From contig NZ_VFOA01000001.1 in the NCBI RefSeq assembly GCF_006715865.1, positions 496,001 through 560,000 on the forward strand: DNA of 64,000 nucleotides, given 5' to 3'. The notes under the pieces were generated by a model. It was not told where the DNA came from. It did not search any database and worked only from the letters and a program-made list of their open reading frames with translations. Both the position numbers and the translations under genes were made by a program. Positions within the stretch are counted from its first letter, which is position 1, and each line of letters opens with the position of its first letter. Below are positions 16,648 to 25,875 of this stretch, piece by piece. The DNA is from Cellulomonas sp. SLBN-39. Lineage in GTDB: Bacteria > Actinomycetota > Actinomycetes > Actinomycetales > Cellulomonadaceae.

Positions 16648-17472
16648 CTAGTTGTCGCCGCGCAGGATCGCGAGCAGGCGCAGCAGCTCGAGGTAGAGCC
16701 ACACGAGCGTGACGATGAGCCCGAAGGCGGCCGCCCAGGCCATCTTCGCGGGCGCACCCTGCTCGACGCCGCGCTTGATCGCGTCGAAGTCGATGACGAG
16801 GCTGGCCGCAGCGAGCGCCACGGCCACCAGGCCGACGGCGACACCGATCCACCCGCCCCGCAGCGGACCGAAGCCCGACGACGGGATGAAGAACGAGAGC
16901 GCGAAGTTGGTCAGCGAGAACACCAGGTAGCCGACCATGCCGATGAGCACCATGCGCTGGAACTTCGGCGTGACGCGCACCTTGCCCGACCGGAACAGCA
17001 CGAGGGAGGTCGCGAACACCGCGACGGTGGCGAGCACCGCCTGGCCCACGATGCCGTCGTACGCCGTCTCGTAGATCGCGCTGATGCCGCCGAGGAACAC
17101 ACCCTGCGCGATCGCGTAGAGCGTGATGAGGACGGGGCTCGGGTTCTTCTTGAACGCGTTGACCAGGCCGAGCACGAGGCCGACCACGGCACCGATGATC
17201 CACAGCCCGGGTGCGAGCACCCAGGTGGCGGCCGCGGTGGCGACGAGCACGACGAGCAGGCCACCGGTCTTGACGATGACGTCGTCGTACGTGAGGCGTC
17301 CGGTGTCCCGCGTGGTGGCGGACGGGGAGCCGTACATCTGCTCGAGGGTCGCGGCGTCGGCCGTCTGCGCCCCCGCGGTGCCGTAGGACACGGCGGTGGC
17401 GCCCTGGCCGCGGCGGCGCTTGTCGTTCGGGTCCCCGAAGAGGGGACTGTTGGAGAACACGGGGTTGGTCAT
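16648..17472 (-). CDS. Bax inhibitor-1 / YccA family membrane protein
   Basis: A 274-residue protein with about 65 hydrophilic N-terminal residues and seven hydrophobic helices. The family-typical acidic pair is in VIDFDAIKRG near residue 225, and the QGVFLGGISAIYE segment lies in the middle. This actinobacterial subgroup resembles TMBIM proteins, some of which are pH-gated calcium channels; the substrate here is unknown. The ATG at 17472 is followed by a typical TNPVF start. It is flanked by hairpins on both sides, so it is probably transcribed alone. Confidence 0.92.
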   Translation of the reverse strand: MTNPVFSNSPLFGDPNDKRRRGQGATAVSYGTAGAQTADAATLEQMYGSPSATTRDTGRLTYDDVIVKTGGLLVVLVATAAATWVLAPGLWIIGAVVGLVLGLVNAFKKNPSPVLITLYAIAQGVFLGGISAIYETAYDGIVGQAVLATVAVFATSLVLFRSGKVRVTPKFQRMVLIGMVGYLVFSLTNFALSFFIPSSGFGPLRGGWIGVAVGLVAVALAAASLVIDFDAIKRGVEQGAPAKMAWAAAFGLIVTLVWLYLELLRLLAILRGDN

Positions 17473-17501
17473 TGCTGCTCCTGGTCGTGACCGGCCGGGA
17501 T

Positions 17502-17523
17502 GGCACGGGCGGTCGCCCGTGCC
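17502..17523 (-). terminator. Terminator after the RND transporter gene
   Basis: A 9-bp GGCACGGGC/GCCCGTGCC stem with a 4-base loop lies about 55 bases after the RND stop codon and ahead of the Bax-inhibitor-1 start. Confidence 0.6.
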
Positions 17524-17578
17524 GCTGTCGTCAACGTACCGAACGCGGCGGGTATCCGCTTCGTTCCCACGACGGCGC

Positions 17579-20500
17579 TCAGTCCGTCGTCTCCGTGGCG
17601 GCGCCGGCCTTCCGGGCCGCGCGGCGGTCGGCGCGGGCCTGACGGCGGGCGGCGCGACGGTCGGCCGCCCGCAGCTGCGCGCCCTCGGTGAGGGTGTACA
17701 GCACGGGCACGACGACCAGCGTGAGCAGCGTCGAGGTCAGCAGTCCGCCGATGACGACGATCGCCAGCGGCTGGGAGATGAACACCCCGCCGCCGGTGAG
17801 GCCGAACGCCATGGGCACGAGCGCGAAGATCGTGGCCGCCGCGGTCATGACGATGGGCCGCAGCCGCTTGCGCGAGCCCTCGGTGACGGCCTCCGCCAGG
17901 TCGCGCCCGCGGGCCCGGTACTGGTTGACCAGGTCGATGAGCACGATCGCGTTGGTCACCACGATGCCGACGAGCATGAGCACGCCGATCAGCGCGGGCA
18001 CGCCCAGCGGGGTGCCGGTGAGCAGCAGGCCGAGCAGCGCACCGGTCGCCGCGAACGGCACGGAGACCATGAGCACCAGCGGCTGCAGCAGCGACCGGAA
18101 CGTCGCGACCATGACGACGTAGACGATGAGGACCGCGGCGAGGAGCGCGAGGCCGAGGTCGGCGAACGCGTCCTGCTGGTCGGCCGCGACGCCGCCGACC
18201 TCGATGCTCGCCCCGGCGGGCACCTCGATCGCGTCGAGGGCCTCCTGCAGGCGGGTCGTCAGCGCGCCGAGGTCCTGGTCGGCCGGCGTCGCCGAGACGG
18301 TCGCCGCGCGGTGCCCGTCGATGCGGGTGACCTGCACGGGGACGTCGACCGTCGCGACCTCCGCCACCTGGGTGAGCGGCACGAGGCCGGTGGCCGTGGG
18401 CAGCACGACCGCCTCGAGGTCCGCGACCGTGGCCGGAACCTCGCCGGCCTCGACCGTCACGTCGACCGGGCCGGTGCCCAGGTCGACCGTGCCGACCGGC
18501 TGCGGGCTCATGAGCCCGGCGACGGTGCCGACGACCGCGGTCTCGGTCAGCCCCACGGCGGCGGCCGCCTCGCGGTCGACCGTGACCTGCACGGTCGGCT
18601 GCGCGGACGCCAGGTCGTTGGTGACGTCGGTCGTGCCCTCGACCCCCTCGACGGCCTCCTGCACACGGGACGCGAGGTCCTCGAGCTCGTCGGGGTCGTC
18701 GGACTGCACGACGACGTCCACCGTGGAGGACCCGAAGGCCGCGTCGCCGCCGGAGACGACGATCCCCTCCACGCCCTCGACGGCCGCGCGCACGTCGTCC
18801 TGGACGACCTCGGGGTCGGCGTCCTCGGCGAGGGTCAGCGCGTACGACGCGCTCGGCGCGCCCCCGCCGCCGCCGAACGCCGCCTCGGCACCGCCGGCCG
18901 ATCCGACGGTCGTCTGCACCGTCTCGACGCCGGCGACGTCGAGCAGCGCCTGCTCGCGCTCGCGCGCGGCCTCGTCCTGCACGGCCAGCGACGTGCCGGG
19001 GGCGAACTCCTCGGTCACGGTCAGCGTGTCCTGCCCGGAGTCGCCGAGGAAGTTGGTCTCCAGCCGGGTGGTGAGCCCGAGCGTGCCGACGAACACGAGC
19101 ACGGCGGCGAGCAGCGTGAGCACCGGGTGCGCGAGCGCGCCGCGCAGCGTGGCCAGGTAGGAGCGCTGCAGCACGCCACGCCGCTCCTTCTCCTCGGCCG
19201 CCGCCCGCGCCGCGGCACCGGCCTCGTCGGCCGCGTGGTCGCCGCGGATGAACCAGTACGCGAGCACCGGCACGATCGTCAGCGAGACGAGCAGCGACGC
19301 GGCGAGCGCGACGGCCGTGGTGATGGCGAACGGCCGGAACAGCTCGCCGACCACGCCGCCGACGATCGCCAGCGGGGCGAACACGGCGATGGTCGCGACC
19401 GTCGAGGACGTGACGGCCGACGCCACCTCGCGGACCGCGGTGAGGATCGCGTCGCGCTTGGCCTCGCCGTAGGACAGGTGCCGCTTGATGTTCTCGATGA
19501 CGACGATCGAGTCGTCGACGACCCGCCCGATCGCGATGGTCATGGCGCCGAGCGTGAGGATGTTCAGCGAGTAGCCGCTCAGCCGCAGGCCGATGAACGT
19601 CACGAGCAGCGACAGCGGGATGGAGATCGCGGAGACCAGCGTCGAGCGGACCGAGCCGAGGAACAGCAGGATCACCACGACCGCGAACACCAGGCCGAGC
19701 CCGCCCTCGGTGGCCAGGCCCTCGATGGACTCCTCGATGAACGGCGCCTGGTCGAACACGACCGCCACGTCGACGTCCCCGCCGAGCTGGTCGGCGAGCT
19801 CGGCGACCGCGTCCTGCGCGCCGTGCGAGACGTCGACGGTGTTGCCGTCGGGCGTCTTGGTCAGGCCGACGGCGAGCGCGGGCTCCCCGTCGAGCCGGGA
19901 GTACGACGTCGCGGGCACGGGGGCCAGCACGACGTCGGCGACGTCGCCGAGGACGACCTGCGCACCGGTCGCGGAGCCGAGCAGCGGGAGGGCCTCGAGG
20001 TCGGCGACCGTGCTGATCTCGGACCCGGCCTGGACGGACAGCGTCAGGTCGCCGTCGTCGACGGTGCCGGTGGGCAGGACGACGCCGTTGTCCTGCAGGA
20101 GCGTCTGCACGGCCGCGGGGCTCAGGCCGGCGGCGGTGAGCGCCGGCAGGTCGAGGGAGACGGTCACGGCCTGCTCGGCCACGCCCGTGACGGACACGTC
20201 GCGCACGCCCTCGACCTGCTCGAGGCGGGGCACGACGACCTCCTCGACGGCGCGGGCGAGGGCCGCGTCGGCGTCCTCGCCGTCGGCGACGTCGGCCGGG
20301 GTGCCGGCGATCGCGAGCTGCACGACGGGGAAGTCGTCGATGGAGCCGCGCACGACGGTCGGCTCGACGCCCTCGGGCAGGCTCGCGCGCCCGACGGCCT
20401 GCTCGAGGTCCTGCGCGGCGGCGTCGAGGTCGATCCCGTAGGTCAGCTCGACGACGGTGGTCGAGACGGACGTCGAGGACGTCGACGTCACGGACTCGAC

Positions 20501-20731
20501 ACCGTCGATCCCGCTCACGGCCTGCTCGATCGGCTCGCTGACCTGGGACTCGACGAGCTGCGGCGACGCGCCGGGGTCGACGGCGACGACCACGGCCGTG
20601 GGGATCTGCAGCGACGGGATGAGCTCCTGCTTGAGGGAGCCGAGGCTGTTCCAGCCGAAGAGGACGATGCCGACGGTCAGCAGCGCGACGACCGAGCGGT
20701 TGGCGAGCGAGAGCCGGGCGAGCCGGGACAT
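17579..20731 (-). CDS. RND-superfamily efflux transporter (AcrB/HAE-like)
   Basis: A 1,050-residue transporter with full RND architecture: one N-terminal helix, a large periplasmic-type loop, helices 2-6, a second loop and helices 8-12. The proton-relay Asp pair of helix 4 is kept in GRVVDDSIVVIENI. The repeat-symmetric GIVVTNAIVLIDL lies in the second half. A Gly-rich patch (FGGGGGAP) interrupts the second loop, and the C terminus is Arg/Ala-rich. It probably exports hydrophobic compounds or lipids; the substrate is unknown. No adaptor or outer-membrane partner is adjacent, as expected in a Gram-positive. GGAGG precedes ATG 20731. Confidence 0.93.
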   Translation of the reverse strand: MSRLARLSLANRSVVALLTVGIVLFGWNSLGSLKQELIPSLQIPTAVVVAVDPGASPQLVESQVSEPIEQAVSGIDGVESVTSTSSTSVSTTVVELTYGIDLDAAAQDLEQAVGRASLPEGVEPTVVRGSIDDFPVVQLAIAGTPADVADGEDADAALARAVEEVVVPRLEQVEGVRDVSVTGVAEQAVTVSLDLPALTAAGLSPAAVQTLLQDNGVVLPTGTVDDGDLTLSVQAGSEISTVADLEALPLLGSATGAQVVLGDVADVVLAPVPATSYSRLDGEPALAVGLTKTPDGNTVDVSHGAQDAVAELADQLGGDVDVAVVFDQAPFIEESIEGLATEGGLGLVFAVVVILLFLGSVRSTLVSAISIPLSLLVTFIGLRLSGYSLNILTLGAMTIAIGRVVDDSIVVIENIKRHLSYGEAKRDAILTAVREVASAVTSSTVATIAVFAPLAIVGGVVGELFRPFAITTAVALAASLLVSLTIVPVLAYWFIRGDHAADEAGAAARAAAEEKERRGVLQRSYLATLRGALAHPVLTLLAAVLVFVGTLGLTTRLETNFLGDSGQDTLTVTEEFAPGTSLAVQDEAAREREQALLDVAGVETVQTTVGSAGGAEAAFGGGGGAPSASYALTLAEDADPEVVQDDVRAAVEGVEGIVVSGGDAAFGSSTVDVVVQSDDPDELEDLASRVQEAVEGVEGTTDVTNDLASAQPTVQVTVDREAAAAVGLTETAVVGTVAGLMSPQPVGTVDLGTGPVDVTVEAGEVPATVADLEAVVLPTATGLVPLTQVAEVATVDVPVQVTRIDGHRAATVSATPADQDLGALTTRLQEALDAIEVPAGASIEVGGVAADQQDAFADLGLALLAAVLIVYVVMVATFRSLLQPLVLMVSVPFAATGALLGLLLTGTPLGVPALIGVLMLVGIVVTNAIVLIDLVNQYRARGRDLAEAVTEGSRKRLRPIVMTAAATIFALVPMAFGLTGGGVFISQPLAIVVIGGLLTSTLLTLVVVPVLYTLTEGAQLRAADRRAARRQARADRRAARKAGAATETTD

Positions 20732-20905
20732 GGATCCTCCGCGTGGGGTGCCGTGCGGCACGGGGGGTGGCCGGTGGGACGGCGGTGACGCTGGGGCAAC
20801 GCCCGCCGGTCTCAGCGGGTTCCCGCGCCCCGCACAGCAGCCTGACAGGTGCCGCCCACGGTGGCGAGACCCGCCCGAGCGCCCCGCGGCGCCGACCCGG
20901 CGGCG

Positions 20906-20924
20906 TGAGGTTAGGCTTCCCTTC
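20906..20924 (+). promoter_or_regulatory. Iron box (DmdR/IdeR type)
   Basis: TGAGGTTAGGCTTCCCTTC matches 14 of 19 positions of the actinobacterial consensus TTAGGTTAGGCTAACCTAA. It ends directly before the GTG start of the siderophore-interacting protein, so the transcript is probably leaderless and repressed by iron. Confidence 0.75.
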
Positions 20925-21800
20925 GTGACTTCCGGACCGACGCTCCCCCTCGTCCCGCCGCGACGCCGGCCGGCGCCGCTCCTCGCGCGGGTGCTGCGCA
21001 CGCAGCGGCTCACGCCGCACCTGGTGCGCGTGGTCCTCGGCGGGCCGGGCATGGCACCGTTCGGCACCCCGGAGCACGCGGACTCCTACGTCAAGCTGGG
21101 CTTCGCACCGTCGGGGCCGCGACCGCTCGGCGCCGACGGGCGGATCGACGTCGAGGCGCTGCGGGCGGCGCTGCCGGAGGGGGCGCAGGTGCGCCAGCGG
21201 GCGTACACGGTGCGGGCCTGGGACGCCGCGGCCCTCGAGCTGACGCTGGACCTCGTGGTGCACGGCGACGAGGGCCTCGCGGGGCCCTGGGCGGTGACCA
21301 CGCAACCCGGTGACGAGGTCCTGGTCTACGGGCCCGGCGGGGCCTGGTCCCCGGACCCGGGCGCCGACGCGCACCTGCTGGCGGGGGACGCGAGCGCGCT
21401 GCCGGCCATCGCGGTCGGCCTGGAGCGCCTGCCGCGGGACGCGGCGGGGCTCGTGGTGGTCGAGGTGCACGGGCCTGCCGACGAGGTCGTGCTGGACGCC
21501 CCGGCGGGGGTGCGGGTGCTGTGGGTGCACCAGGGCGCTGCGGCCCCGGGCGCGGGCCTGGTCGCGGCGGTGCGCGCGTGGCCGTGGCCGGAGGGGCGGG
21601 TGGGCGCGTTCGTGCACGGCGAGGCGGGCGCGGTGAAGGACCTGCGTGGGTACCTGCGCGCCGAGCGGCAGGTCGCGCGCGCGGACCTGTCGATCTCCGG
21701 GTACTGGCGCCTCGGGGTCGACGACGAGGGCTGGCGCCGCACCAAGCGGGATTGGGCGCAGCAGATCGAGGACGCGGAGCAGGCCGCCGGCCTGGACTGA
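20925..21800 (+). CDS. Siderophore-interacting protein (FAD-binding ferric-siderophore reductase)
   Basis: A 291-residue cytoplasmic flavoprotein of the ViuB/SIP family, which reduces ferric siderophores to release iron. The FAD-binding segment RQRAYTVRAWD is near residue 87. HLLAGDASALPAIA, typical of the family's NAD(P)H domain, is near 150, and the C-terminal ISGYWRLGVDDEGWRRTK is strongly diagnostic. GTG 20925 lies immediately after the iron box and has no ribosome site, which fits a leaderless message. It is divergent from the RND gene and stands alone. Confidence 0.95.
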   Translation: MTSGPTLPLVPPRRRPAPLLARVLRTQRLTPHLVRVVLGGPGMAPFGTPEHADSYVKLGFAPSGPRPLGADGRIDVEALRAALPEGAQVRQRAYTVRAWDAAALELTLDLVVHGDEGLAGPWAVTTQPGDEVLVYGPGGAWSPDPGADAHLLAGDASALPAIAVGLERLPRDAAGLVVVEVHGPADEVVLDAPAGVRVLWVHQGAAAPGAGLVAAVRAWPWPEGRVGAFVHGEAGAVKDLRGYLRAERQVARADLSISGYWRLGVDDEGWRRTKRDWAQQIEDAEQAAGLD

Positions 21801-21821
21801 GGTCTCACCCGGACCGGGCGC

Positions 21822-23219
21822 TCAGCCGACGAGCGGCGCGCCCTCGGGGTGCCGGAAGAGCCGGCGCCGCTCCCGCAGCGCGAGCGCGGTGCCGAACGTG
21901 ATCGGGCCGAGGCGCCCCACGAACATGAGCGCGACGAGCATGAGCTGGTGCGTGCCGTCGAGCTGGGCGGTGATGCCCGTCGACAGCCCGACGGTCGCGA
22001 ACGCGGACACCACCTCGAAGAGGATGTCGGAGACGCCGAAGTCCGAGGTGGTCGACATGACGATCGTCGGGACCATGACGAGCGCGACGCCCAGCAGCGC
22101 GACCGCGAGCGCCTGCCGCTGCGACGTCGGTGTGATGCGCCGGTCGAAGACGGTGACGTCGGGGTCGCCGCGCAGCTCGGCCCAGATGACCGCGAGCAGC
22201 ACCGCGAACGTCGTCATCTTGATGCCGCCCGCGGTGCCGGCGCTGCCGCCGCCGATGAACATGAGGACGTCGGTGGTCAGCAGGGTGCCCTCGTCGAGGG
22301 ACGCCATGTCGAGGGAGTTGAACCCGGCGGTGCGGGGCATGACGCCGTGCACGAGCGCGTTGAGCAGCTTCTCCGAGAACGGCATGGGGCCGAGGGTGCC
22401 GGGGTTGCCCCACTCCCCCGCGAGCACGGCCAGGGTGCCGACGGGCACGAGCACGGCGGTCATCACGAGGGTGATGCGCGTGTGCAGGGACCAGCGCGAC
22501 ACGCGGCGGCGGGTGCGGAACAGCTCGAGCAGCACGGGGAAGCCGATCCCGCCGACGAGGACGGCGAGGACGAGCGGCAGGCACACCCACGGGTCGGCCT
22601 GGTACTGCACGAGGCTGTCGGCCGCGAGCCCGAACCCGGCGTTGTTGAACGCTGACGTCGCGTGGAACACGCCCCACCAGGTCGCGTCGCCGAGGTCCGC
22701 GCCGTAGGTGAGGACCTGCCGCGCGACGAGCACGAGCGCGACGCCCGTCTGCGTGAGGATCGTGATGACGCCCGCGCCGAGCAGGACGGTGCGCACGTCG
22801 CCCAGCCCGTCGCTGCGGGTGGCGACGGCCGCGGTGAGGCGGGACCGCAGGTCGAGCCGCCGCGAGAGCAGCAGGCCCAGCAGGGTGGCGAGGGTCATGA
22901 TGCCGAAACCGCCGACCTGGATGAGCGCGAGGATCACGACCTGCCCGAAGCCGGACCACGCGGTGCCGGTGTCGACGACGACGAGCCCGGTGACGCACAC
23001 CGCGGACGTCGCGGTGAACAGGGCCGCGAGCGGGCTGATCGTGACACCGTCGGCGTGCGCCGCGGGCAGCATGAGCAGCCCGGTGCCGATCAGCACGGCG
23101 AGGGCGAACCCGCCGACGACGAGACGTCCGGGTCGCCGCTGCCAGTCCCCGCGGGGGCGCCCGGCGGGCTGGCGCAGCGCGGGCAGGCGGGCCGCGGTGA
23201 AGCCGGGTCCGACCGTCAC
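21822..23219 (-). CDS. Potassium transporter membrane subunit (KtrB/TrkH family)
   Basis: A 465-residue protein with four M1-pore-M2 units. The filter glycines appear in SAVCVTGLVV, AFNNAGFGL, PRTAGFNSLD and FATVGLSTGI. It should conduct potassium, often with sodium, under control of a KtrA-type RCK subunit. No ktrA lies next to it in this window. I chose GTG 23219, which has GGAGG upstream; a longer open frame to 23303 lacks family character. The upstream metallophosphoesterase is separated by a terminator. Confidence 0.93.
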   Translation of the reverse strand: MTVGPGFTAARLPALRQPAGRPRGDWQRRPGRLVVGGFALAVLIGTGLLMLPAAHADGVTISPLAALFTATSAVCVTGLVVVDTGTAWSGFGQVVILALIQVGGFGIMTLATLLGLLLSRRLDLRSRLTAAVATRSDGLGDVRTVLLGAGVITILTQTGVALVLVARQVLTYGADLGDATWWGVFHATSAFNNAGFGLAADSLVQYQADPWVCLPLVLAVLVGGIGFPVLLELFRTRRRVSRWSLHTRITLVMTAVLVPVGTLAVLAGEWGNPGTLGPMPFSEKLLNALVHGVMPRTAGFNSLDMASLDEGTLLTTDVLMFIGGGSAGTAGGIKMTTFAVLLAVIWAELRGDPDVTVFDRRITPTSQRQALAVALLGVALVMVPTIVMSTTSDFGVSDILFEVVSAFATVGLSTGITAQLDGTHQLMLVALMFVGRLGPITFGTALALRERRRLFRHPEGAPLVG

Positions 23220-23302
23220 GTGCGCACCTCCGCCCGGGCGCACGGTGCGCACCGCCGCCCGGCAGTATGCGGTTCGCGACACCCCTCGGCCCGGTCCTGT
23301 CA

Positions 23303-23338
23303 CCCGTCCGGGCGGAATCCTGACGGAACCCGGACGGG
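23303..23338 (-). terminator. Terminator after the metallophosphoesterase gene
   Basis: A perfect 10-bp stem CCCGTCCGGG/CCCGGACGGG with a 16-base loop starts 14 bases after the stop codon. Confidence 0.7.
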
Positions 23339-23352
23339 CGGCCGGTCCCGGC

Positions 23353-25719
23353 TCAGTCCGGTGGGGTCACGAGCAGGTCGTCCCAGCGGACGGTGGCGGG
23401 CCCGGTCGTGGTCGACGAGCTGAGGTAGGTCGTGAGCCGCACGCCGCCGGCCTGCTGGAGGCCTGCGGCGGTGTCGCTCGAGGTCCCCGACCAGGTGGTC
23501 GGCTCGGGCGTGCCGTCGAGCCACGCCCGGGTGCGCACCTGGGTGGGCGCGGTGCCCTGCACCTGGACGCGCACGCGCAGCCGGGCTCCCGGTGCGAGCG
23601 TCACGCCGGGGAGCGTGCCGCCGGCCAGGACGGTGCCGGACCGCTCGGTGTGCAGCTGCACGCCGCCGCCGGCGAGGAGCTTGACGCGTGCGCCGTAGTC
23701 CGCCAAGCCGACCACCCGGCCGGAGACGGTCGCGTACAGCGGGCCGTCCGAGGCCGCCGCGGGGGCGAGCACCACCTGCACGTCCGTGGCCGTCGCACCG
23801 GTGGACGCGAGCGTCGCGGTCAGCGTGGACCCCGCGGGGACCTGGACGACGCCCGCCCCGCCGTCGACCCCGAAGCGTGCGGCCGCGCCGCCGAGCGCCC
23901 ACGGGCCGCCGACGTCGGCGGCGCCCCACCCGCCGACGAGGGTGCGCCCGAAGGCGTCCGCGGCCAGCGGCTGGTCCACCGGCGGCGGGGGCGGCGGGGG
24001 CGGAGGCGGAGGCGGGGGCGGCGGGGGTGTCCCGCCGACGGTCGTCACGACGAGGTCGTCCCAGTGCACCGTCAGCGCACCGCCGGTCGTCGCCGAGCCC
24101 GCGTACCCCGTGAGCCGGACCGTGCCGCCGGTCTGGAGCGCGGCGGTGGAGTCCGTCGACGTGCGCCACCACGTGGTCGGCTCGGCGGTGCCGACCTCCC
24201 ACGCACGGACCCGCACGGTCGTGGGCGCGGTGCCCTCGACCTGCACGCGCACCCGCAGCCGCTCGCCCGCGGTCAGCGTGACCCCCGGCAGGGTGCCGCC
24301 GGCCAGCACCGTGCCCGACCGTGCCGTGTGCAGCTGCACGGCACCGGTGGGCAGCACCTTGACGCGCGCCGCGTAGTCCGCGGAGCCGACGACCCGCCCC
24401 GCCGCCGTGGCGTACACCGAGCCGGCCGCGAGCCGGTCCGCCGCGAACGTCGCGGTCAGGTCCGTGGACGTGGCGGACAGCCCGCCGAGCGTGGCGGTGA
24501 CGGTGCCGCCGGGCGGCAGGCTCTGCCGCCCCGTGCCGGCGGCGACCGACGACCGGGCGGCCCCGCCCCCGACCGTCCAGGTCCCGCCGACGTCGGCGGT
24601 TCCCCACCCGCCGGTGACGGTCCGGCCGAAGGCGTCCGCGGCCAGCGGGCCGTCCGGCGGCGGGTCGCCCGTCATCGGGTAGGGCAGCGCGAACCGGCTG
24701 TCCGCGTCGGTCTCGTACCGGCCGAGCGTCGGGGAGTACGTGACGGCGCGGATCTCGTCGGCCGCCGGGTCGAACGTGTAGTACCGCAGCCAGCCGTCGC
24801 CGCCCCGCGCACGGTCCTGGTAGTCGGTGAGGACCGCGTGGACCGGCTGCCCGCACGCGTTGGTGTCGGTGCGACGGGCCTCGCCGAGGTCGCCCTCGCT
24901 GAAGTGGCCGCTGACGACGAGGAACACCGAGCAGCTCGGGCGCACGAGCTCGTCCCACAGGTCCTGACCGCTGTTGCCGCCGTCGGCGCGGGCCACCTGC
25001 CGGCTCAGCCCGCCGGCGAGGTCCGTGTAGGAGTGCGTCGCGAGGATCGCCCGACGGTCGGGGTACGCCGCCAGCACCCGACGCGCCCAGTCGACGGCCG
25101 CGTCGGACGGGTTGAGCTCGAGGCTGAGCAGCAGCAGGTCCATGCCGCCCGCGGTGAAGAGCGCGTAGGAGTCCATGTTCTGGCGGTCGACGGCGTCCGG
25201 CCCGTGGTTGCCCTGCCCCAGGTACCCGCCGTACGACGCCGCCGGACCGTTCCACGACGCCCCCGCGTACCGGCTCACCGGGAAGTGCTGCTGGTACAGC
25301 GGCGCCTGGCCGGTCGTGAGGTCCATGTCGTGGTTGCCCGGCAGGACGGCGTTCGGCACGCCCGCCGCGTCGAGCACCGCCATGTGCGTCGACGCCCGCT
25401 GCCACTGCACCGCGACCGTCTCGTCGCCGACGAGGTCACCCAGGTGTGCGACGAAGGCGATGTCCAGCGCGTCGCGCTGGTCCACCACCCACTGCGTCTG
25501 CGCACCCATGATCGCCTGGTTCGCCGACGTGCTCACGTAGTTCTGCGTGTCGGGGATCACCACGAACGTGAACGGCTCGGGGTCCGCGGCCGCCGCCGGG
25601 GCGACCGCGCCGAGGGGGACGAGCAGGAGCGCCGCCAGGACGGCTCCGACCCTCCGGGGCCTGCGTCGTCGGTCGCGCCGGGCGACCGTCGGTGCGACGG
25701 TGACGGGATGTGACGGCAT
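23353..25719 (-). CDS. Secreted metallophosphoesterase with two C-terminal repeat modules
   Basis: A 788-residue exported protein. A long charged signal peptide ends near residue 45 (APAAAA). A calcineurin-like phosphoesterase domain covers about 47-310, with metal motifs VIPDTQNY, HLGDLVGD, PGNHDMD, ATHSY and SGHFSEGD. Two copies of a roughly 195-residue module follow (about 356-558 and 583-788), joined by a run of 16 prolines. Each copy begins LAADAFGRT..GGWG.ADVGG and ends VRWDDL or VHWDDL. The same module ends both giant proteins at 56-64 kb. The substrate is unknown. GGAGG precedes ATG 25719. Confidence 0.9.
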   Translation of the reverse strand: MPSHPVTVAPTVARRDRRRRPRRVGAVLAALLLVPLGAVAPAAAADPEPFTFVVIPDTQNYVSTSANQAIMGAQTQWVVDQRDALDIAFVAHLGDLVGDETVAVQWQRASTHMAVLDAAGVPNAVLPGNHDMDLTTGQAPLYQQHFPVSRYAGASWNGPAASYGGYLGQGNHGPDAVDRQNMDSYALFTAGGMDLLLLSLELNPSDAAVDWARRVLAAYPDRRAILATHSYTDLAGGLSRQVARADGGNSGQDLWDELVRPSCSVFLVVSGHFSEGDLGEARRTDTNACGQPVHAVLTDYQDRARGGDGWLRYYTFDPAADEIRAVTYSPTLGRYETDADSRFALPYPMTGDPPPDGPLAADAFGRTVTGGWGTADVGGTWTVGGGAARSSVAAGTGRQSLPPGGTVTATLGGLSATSTDLTATFAADRLAAGSVYATAAGRVVGSADYAARVKVLPTGAVQLHTARSGTVLAGGTLPGVTLTAGERLRVRVQVEGTAPTTVRVRAWEVGTAEPTTWWRTSTDSTAALQTGGTVRLTGYAGSATTGGALTVHWDDLVVTTVGGTPPPPPPPPPPPPPPPPVDQPLAADAFGRTLVGGWGAADVGGPWALGGAAARFGVDGGAGVVQVPAGSTLTATLASTGATATDVQVVLAPAAASDGPLYATVSGRVVGLADYGARVKLLAGGGVQLHTERSGTVLAGGTLPGVTLAPGARLRVRVQVQGTAPTQVRTRAWLDGTPEPTTWSGTSSDTAAGLQQAGGVRLTTYLSSSTTTGPATVRWDDLLVTPPD

Positions 25720-25875
25720 GGCGCCTCCTCGCGTCACCGTCCAGTGGAACCCCGGGGACAAACCCTGTCAATCACCCGCAGACCCGGCACCCGCCGAGCG
25801 GGTGGCCGGCACACCGGGACGAGAACCCCGCCGTTCCCCGGACACGGCGCGCCCGCCGCCGCTATGGTCCCGTCC

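Noticed and set aside
17396..20788. A 1,130-codon open frame on the plus strand across the RND gene
   Set aside because: The composition is Arg/Asp/Gly-rich low complexity with no motif; the minus strand encodes a full RND transporter.
23980..24035. The GGCGGGGGC run as a structural or regulatory repeat
   Set aside because: It simply encodes a run of prolines joining two modules of the metallophosphoesterase.
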